Assembly (NCBI RefSeq): GCF_900230215.1
Contig: NZ_LT907982.1
Coordinates: forward strand, 1,674,001 to 1,738,000
From: Jatrophihabitans sp. GAS493
Lineage (GTDB): Bacteria > Actinomycetota > Actinomycetes > Mycobacteriales > Jatrophihabitantaceae
DNA length: 64,000 nt
Direction: 5' to 3'
The notes below the pieces were generated by a model, which was not told the origin of the DNA, ran no database searches, and saw nothing but the letters and a program-made list of their open reading frames with translations. The position numbers and the translations under genes were made by a program. Below, piece by piece: positions 62,257 through 64,000 of this stretch; positions within the stretch are counted from its first letter, which is position 1; every line of letters starts with the position of its first letter.

Positions 62257-63807
62257 ATGTATCCCGGAACCTTCGCCAAGACGACCCCCGACCACCCGGC
62301 GATCATCATGGCGACGTCCGGTCAGACGATTACCTACGCCGAGCTCGACCGGCGCTCGATGCGGCTCGCGCAGCTTCTCTACGACCGGGGTCTGCGTCGC
62401 GGCGACCGGGTAGCCGTCCTGGCCGAGAACCATCCCCGCTATTTCGAGGTGTTCTGGGCCGCGGTGCGCAGCGGGCTATACCTCGTCGCCGTGAATCGCC
62501 ATCTGGCCCTTGAGGAGGCCAACTACATCGTCCGCAACTCGGGTGCGTCGGCGTTCGTCTCGACGGCGGCACTGGCCGAGACCGCAAGTCGCATGCTGCT
62601 CGAGCTCGACGCCTGCCCGACGCGGCTGATGATCGATGGTGTCGTCGCCGGCTTCGAGCCGTACGAGCAGGCCATCGCGGCGTACCCGGCGCAGCCGCTG
62701 ATCGAGCAGTGGCGTGGCGACTTCCTCCTTTACTCCTCGGGCACAACCGGACGGCCCAAGGGTGTGATGCGGGCGCTGCCGGAGACCCGGGTCGACACGA
62801 CGCCCGGCATCGTTTCGCCGATGGAAAAGCACGTACTCGGCATGGACGCGAGCACCATCTACCTCAGCCCGGCACCGCTCTATCACGCAGCTCCGCTCGG
62901 TTGGTGCAGTGGCGTCCATGAACTCGGCGGCACGGCGATCGTGATGGAGCACTTCGACGCCGAGCAGTACCTGGCGACCGTGGAGAAGTACCGCGTCACC
63001 CACTCGCAGGTGGTACCGACGATGTTCGTGCGGATGCTCAAGCTGGCAGAGAGCGCTCGCCGTCGCTACGACTTGTCGAGCCTTCAGCAGGTCATCCATG
63101 CGGCCGCCCCGTGCCCGCCCGAGCTGAAGCGGCAGATGATCGACTGGCTCGGCCCGATCGTGTCCGAGTACTACTCCTCGACGGAGGGCAACGGGTTCAC
63201 GTTCATCACCGCGCAGGAGTGGCTGGCTCACCCGGGGTCGGTGGGCCGACCGCTGCTGGGCGAGCCGCACATCTGCGACGACCTCGGCGTGGAGTTGCCG
63301 CCTGGACAATTGGGCACCCTGTACTTCAACCGCCCCGACCTGACGTTCGAGTACTTCGGCGACGTCGACAAGACGGCGTCCACCCGACACCCGGTCAACC
63401 CGGAGTGGACCACCCTTGGCGACATCGGCTACCTCGACGAGGAAGGTTATCTGTACCTCACCGACCGCAAGGCGTTCATGATCATCTCCGGTGGGGTGAA
63501 CATCTACCCGGCCGAGATCGAATCGTGCTTGATCACCCACCCCGCGGTCGCTGACGTCGCGGTGTTCGGCCTGCCCAATCCCGAGATGGGCGAGTCCGTC
63601 CACGCGGCGGTGCAGCTCGAACCCGGATACGAGCCGTCAGAAGATCTGAGTACGGCGCTGCGCGCATTCGCGCACGAGAACCTCGCCGGCTACAAGGTGC
63701 CTCGAACACTCGACTTCCGCGACGAGCTGCCGCGGCTCCCCACCGGCAAGCTGGCCAAGGGACGGCTGCGCGACGAGTATCTGACCGCGAACATCGGGGC
63801 CGTATGA
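62257..63807 (+). CDS. AMP-forming acyl-CoA ligase, FadD4-like
   Basis: 516-aa ANL ligase with the short N-terminus MYPGTFAKTTPDHPAI typical of a FadD4-like group. A3 LLYSSGTTGRPKGVMRA, A5 SEYYSSTEGNGFT, A7 WTTLGDIGYLDEEG, A8 DRKAFMIISGGVNIYPAEIE, A10 LPRLPTGKLAKGRLR. GGGAG lies upstream of ATG 62257. It follows the LLM gene by 18 bases and overlaps the next gene. In a ketone-carboxylation route it could activate the beta-keto acid formed by the HyuAB-type enzyme. Confidence 0.88.
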   Translation: MYPGTFAKTTPDHPAIIMATSGQTITYAELDRRSMRLAQLLYDRGLRRGDRVAVLAENHPRYFEVFWAAVRSGLYLVAVNRHLALEEANYIVRNSGASAFVSTAALAETASRMLLELDACPTRLMIDGVVAGFEPYEQAIAAYPAQPLIEQWRGDFLLYSSGTTGRPKGVMRALPETRVDTTPGIVSPMEKHVLGMDASTIYLSPAPLYHAAPLGWCSGVHELGGTAIVMEHFDAEQYLATVEKYRVTHSQVVPTMFVRMLKLAESARRRYDLSSLQQVIHAAAPCPPELKRQMIDWLGPIVSEYYSSTEGNGFTFITAQEWLAHPGSVGRPLLGEPHICDDLGVELPPGQLGTLYFNRPDLTFEYFGDVDKTASTRHPVNPEWTTLGDIGYLDEEGYLYLTDRKAFMIISGGVNIYPAEIESCLITHPAVADVAVFGLPNPEMGESVHAAVQLEPGYEPSEDLSTALRAFAHENLAGYKVPRTLDFRDELPRLPTGKLAKGRLRDEYLTANIGAV

Positions 63808-64000
63808 GCATCCGCAAGCCGTCCTCCGAGCACTCGCCACTGAGCGGGCTCGACGAACTGCCGATTCATCAGATCGGCCAGCCAATCCGGGTCGTCGCTA
63901 CCAGCGACGCCCGCGCGTACGAGCGCTACTGGTTCTCCGCGCAGGACGTCGACGGCGATTTCCTTCTCATGACCGGCATGGGCTTCTATCCGAACCTGGG
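63804..64000 (+). CDS. lipocalin-like DUF7064/7065-type protein, 3' end beyond window
   Basis: ATG 63804 overlaps the ligase stop (ATGA), and an open frame runs to the window edge, 65 complete codons. It reads LDELPIHQIGQPIRVVATSD, then AYERYWFSAQDVDGDFLLMT and GMGFYPNLG, which fits the N-terminus of the same broad family as the protein at 52803 (steroid/terpenoid-cluster lipocalin-like proteins). No function can be assigned, and the diagnostic DHSWG-type motif would lie outside the window. Confidence 0.6.
   Translation, partial: MSIRKPSSEHSPLSGLDELPIHQIGQPIRVVATSDARAYERYWFSAQDVDGDFLLMTGMGFYPNL

Overview
The window is high-GC DNA with many GTG and TTG starts, ATGA/GTGA gene overlaps, TANNNT-type -10 boxes, leaderless-looking starts and several flavin- or F420-type oxidoreductases. 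This fits an actinobacterium with a large fatty-acid and CoA-ester catabolic repertoire (Mycobacterium/Rhodococcus-like or a related order). The genus cannot be fixed from the sequence. No rRNA, tRNA, CRISPR array or phage genes were seen.

Layout. 1-0.9 kb: decayed IS256-type transposase running off the left edge. 1.1-1.9 kb: secreted protein resembling glutamic (G1) peptidases. 2.3 kb to the right edge: an almost unbroken acyl-CoA catabolism cluster. It holds 8 acyl/aryl-CoA ligases, 8 acyl-CoA dehydrogenase (ACAD) genes in four adjacent large/small pairs, 6 crotonases, 3 short-chain dehydrogenases (SDR), 2 thiolases, 1 MaoC-type hydratase, 2 hotdog thioesterases and 2 single-chain biotin carboxylases. 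It also holds 3 luciferase-like (F420-type) oxidoreductases, a nitronate monooxygenase-like flavoprotein, a PPOX-type split-barrel protein, 2 APH-fold kinases and one TetR regulator. A branched-chain-type ABC transporter is present in which two permeases and an ATPase are one polypeptide. At 49.6-64 kb there is a metallo-beta-lactamase fold protein, thiolase, SDR, a hydantoinase/acetone-carboxylase-like gene pair (the B subunit carries a C-terminal zinc-ribbon domain), an aldehyde dehydrogenase, a kinase, an LLM oxidoreductase, a CoA ligase and two lipocalin-like DUF proteins.

The main pattern is a dyad seen 17 times, almost only in the gaps between transcription units: YCRAC-YRNNYR-GTYRR, best form CCAAC-N6-GTTGG. 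Nearly every catabolic unit from 2.4 kb to the right edge has one. In several cases it overlaps a recognisable -35 or -10 box, as expected for a repressor operator. This suggests that over 60 kb of catabolic genes form one locally coordinated regulon. The only regulator gene in the window is the TetR at 26.5-27.1 kb, but its own promoter region has no good copy of the dyad.

How the genes could work together (inference): ligases activate several carboxylic acids; paired, probably heteromeric ACADs, crotonases/MaoC, SDRs and thiolases carry out beta-oxidation. The two carboxylases and the two kinases suggest substrates that block simple beta-oxidation, such as methyl-branched, isoprenoid, cyclic or 4-hydroxy acids. 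The right part looks like a secondary-alcohol/ketone route: SDR to ketone, ATP-dependent ketone carboxylation, CoA activation, thiolysis. Substrates cannot be read from the sequence.
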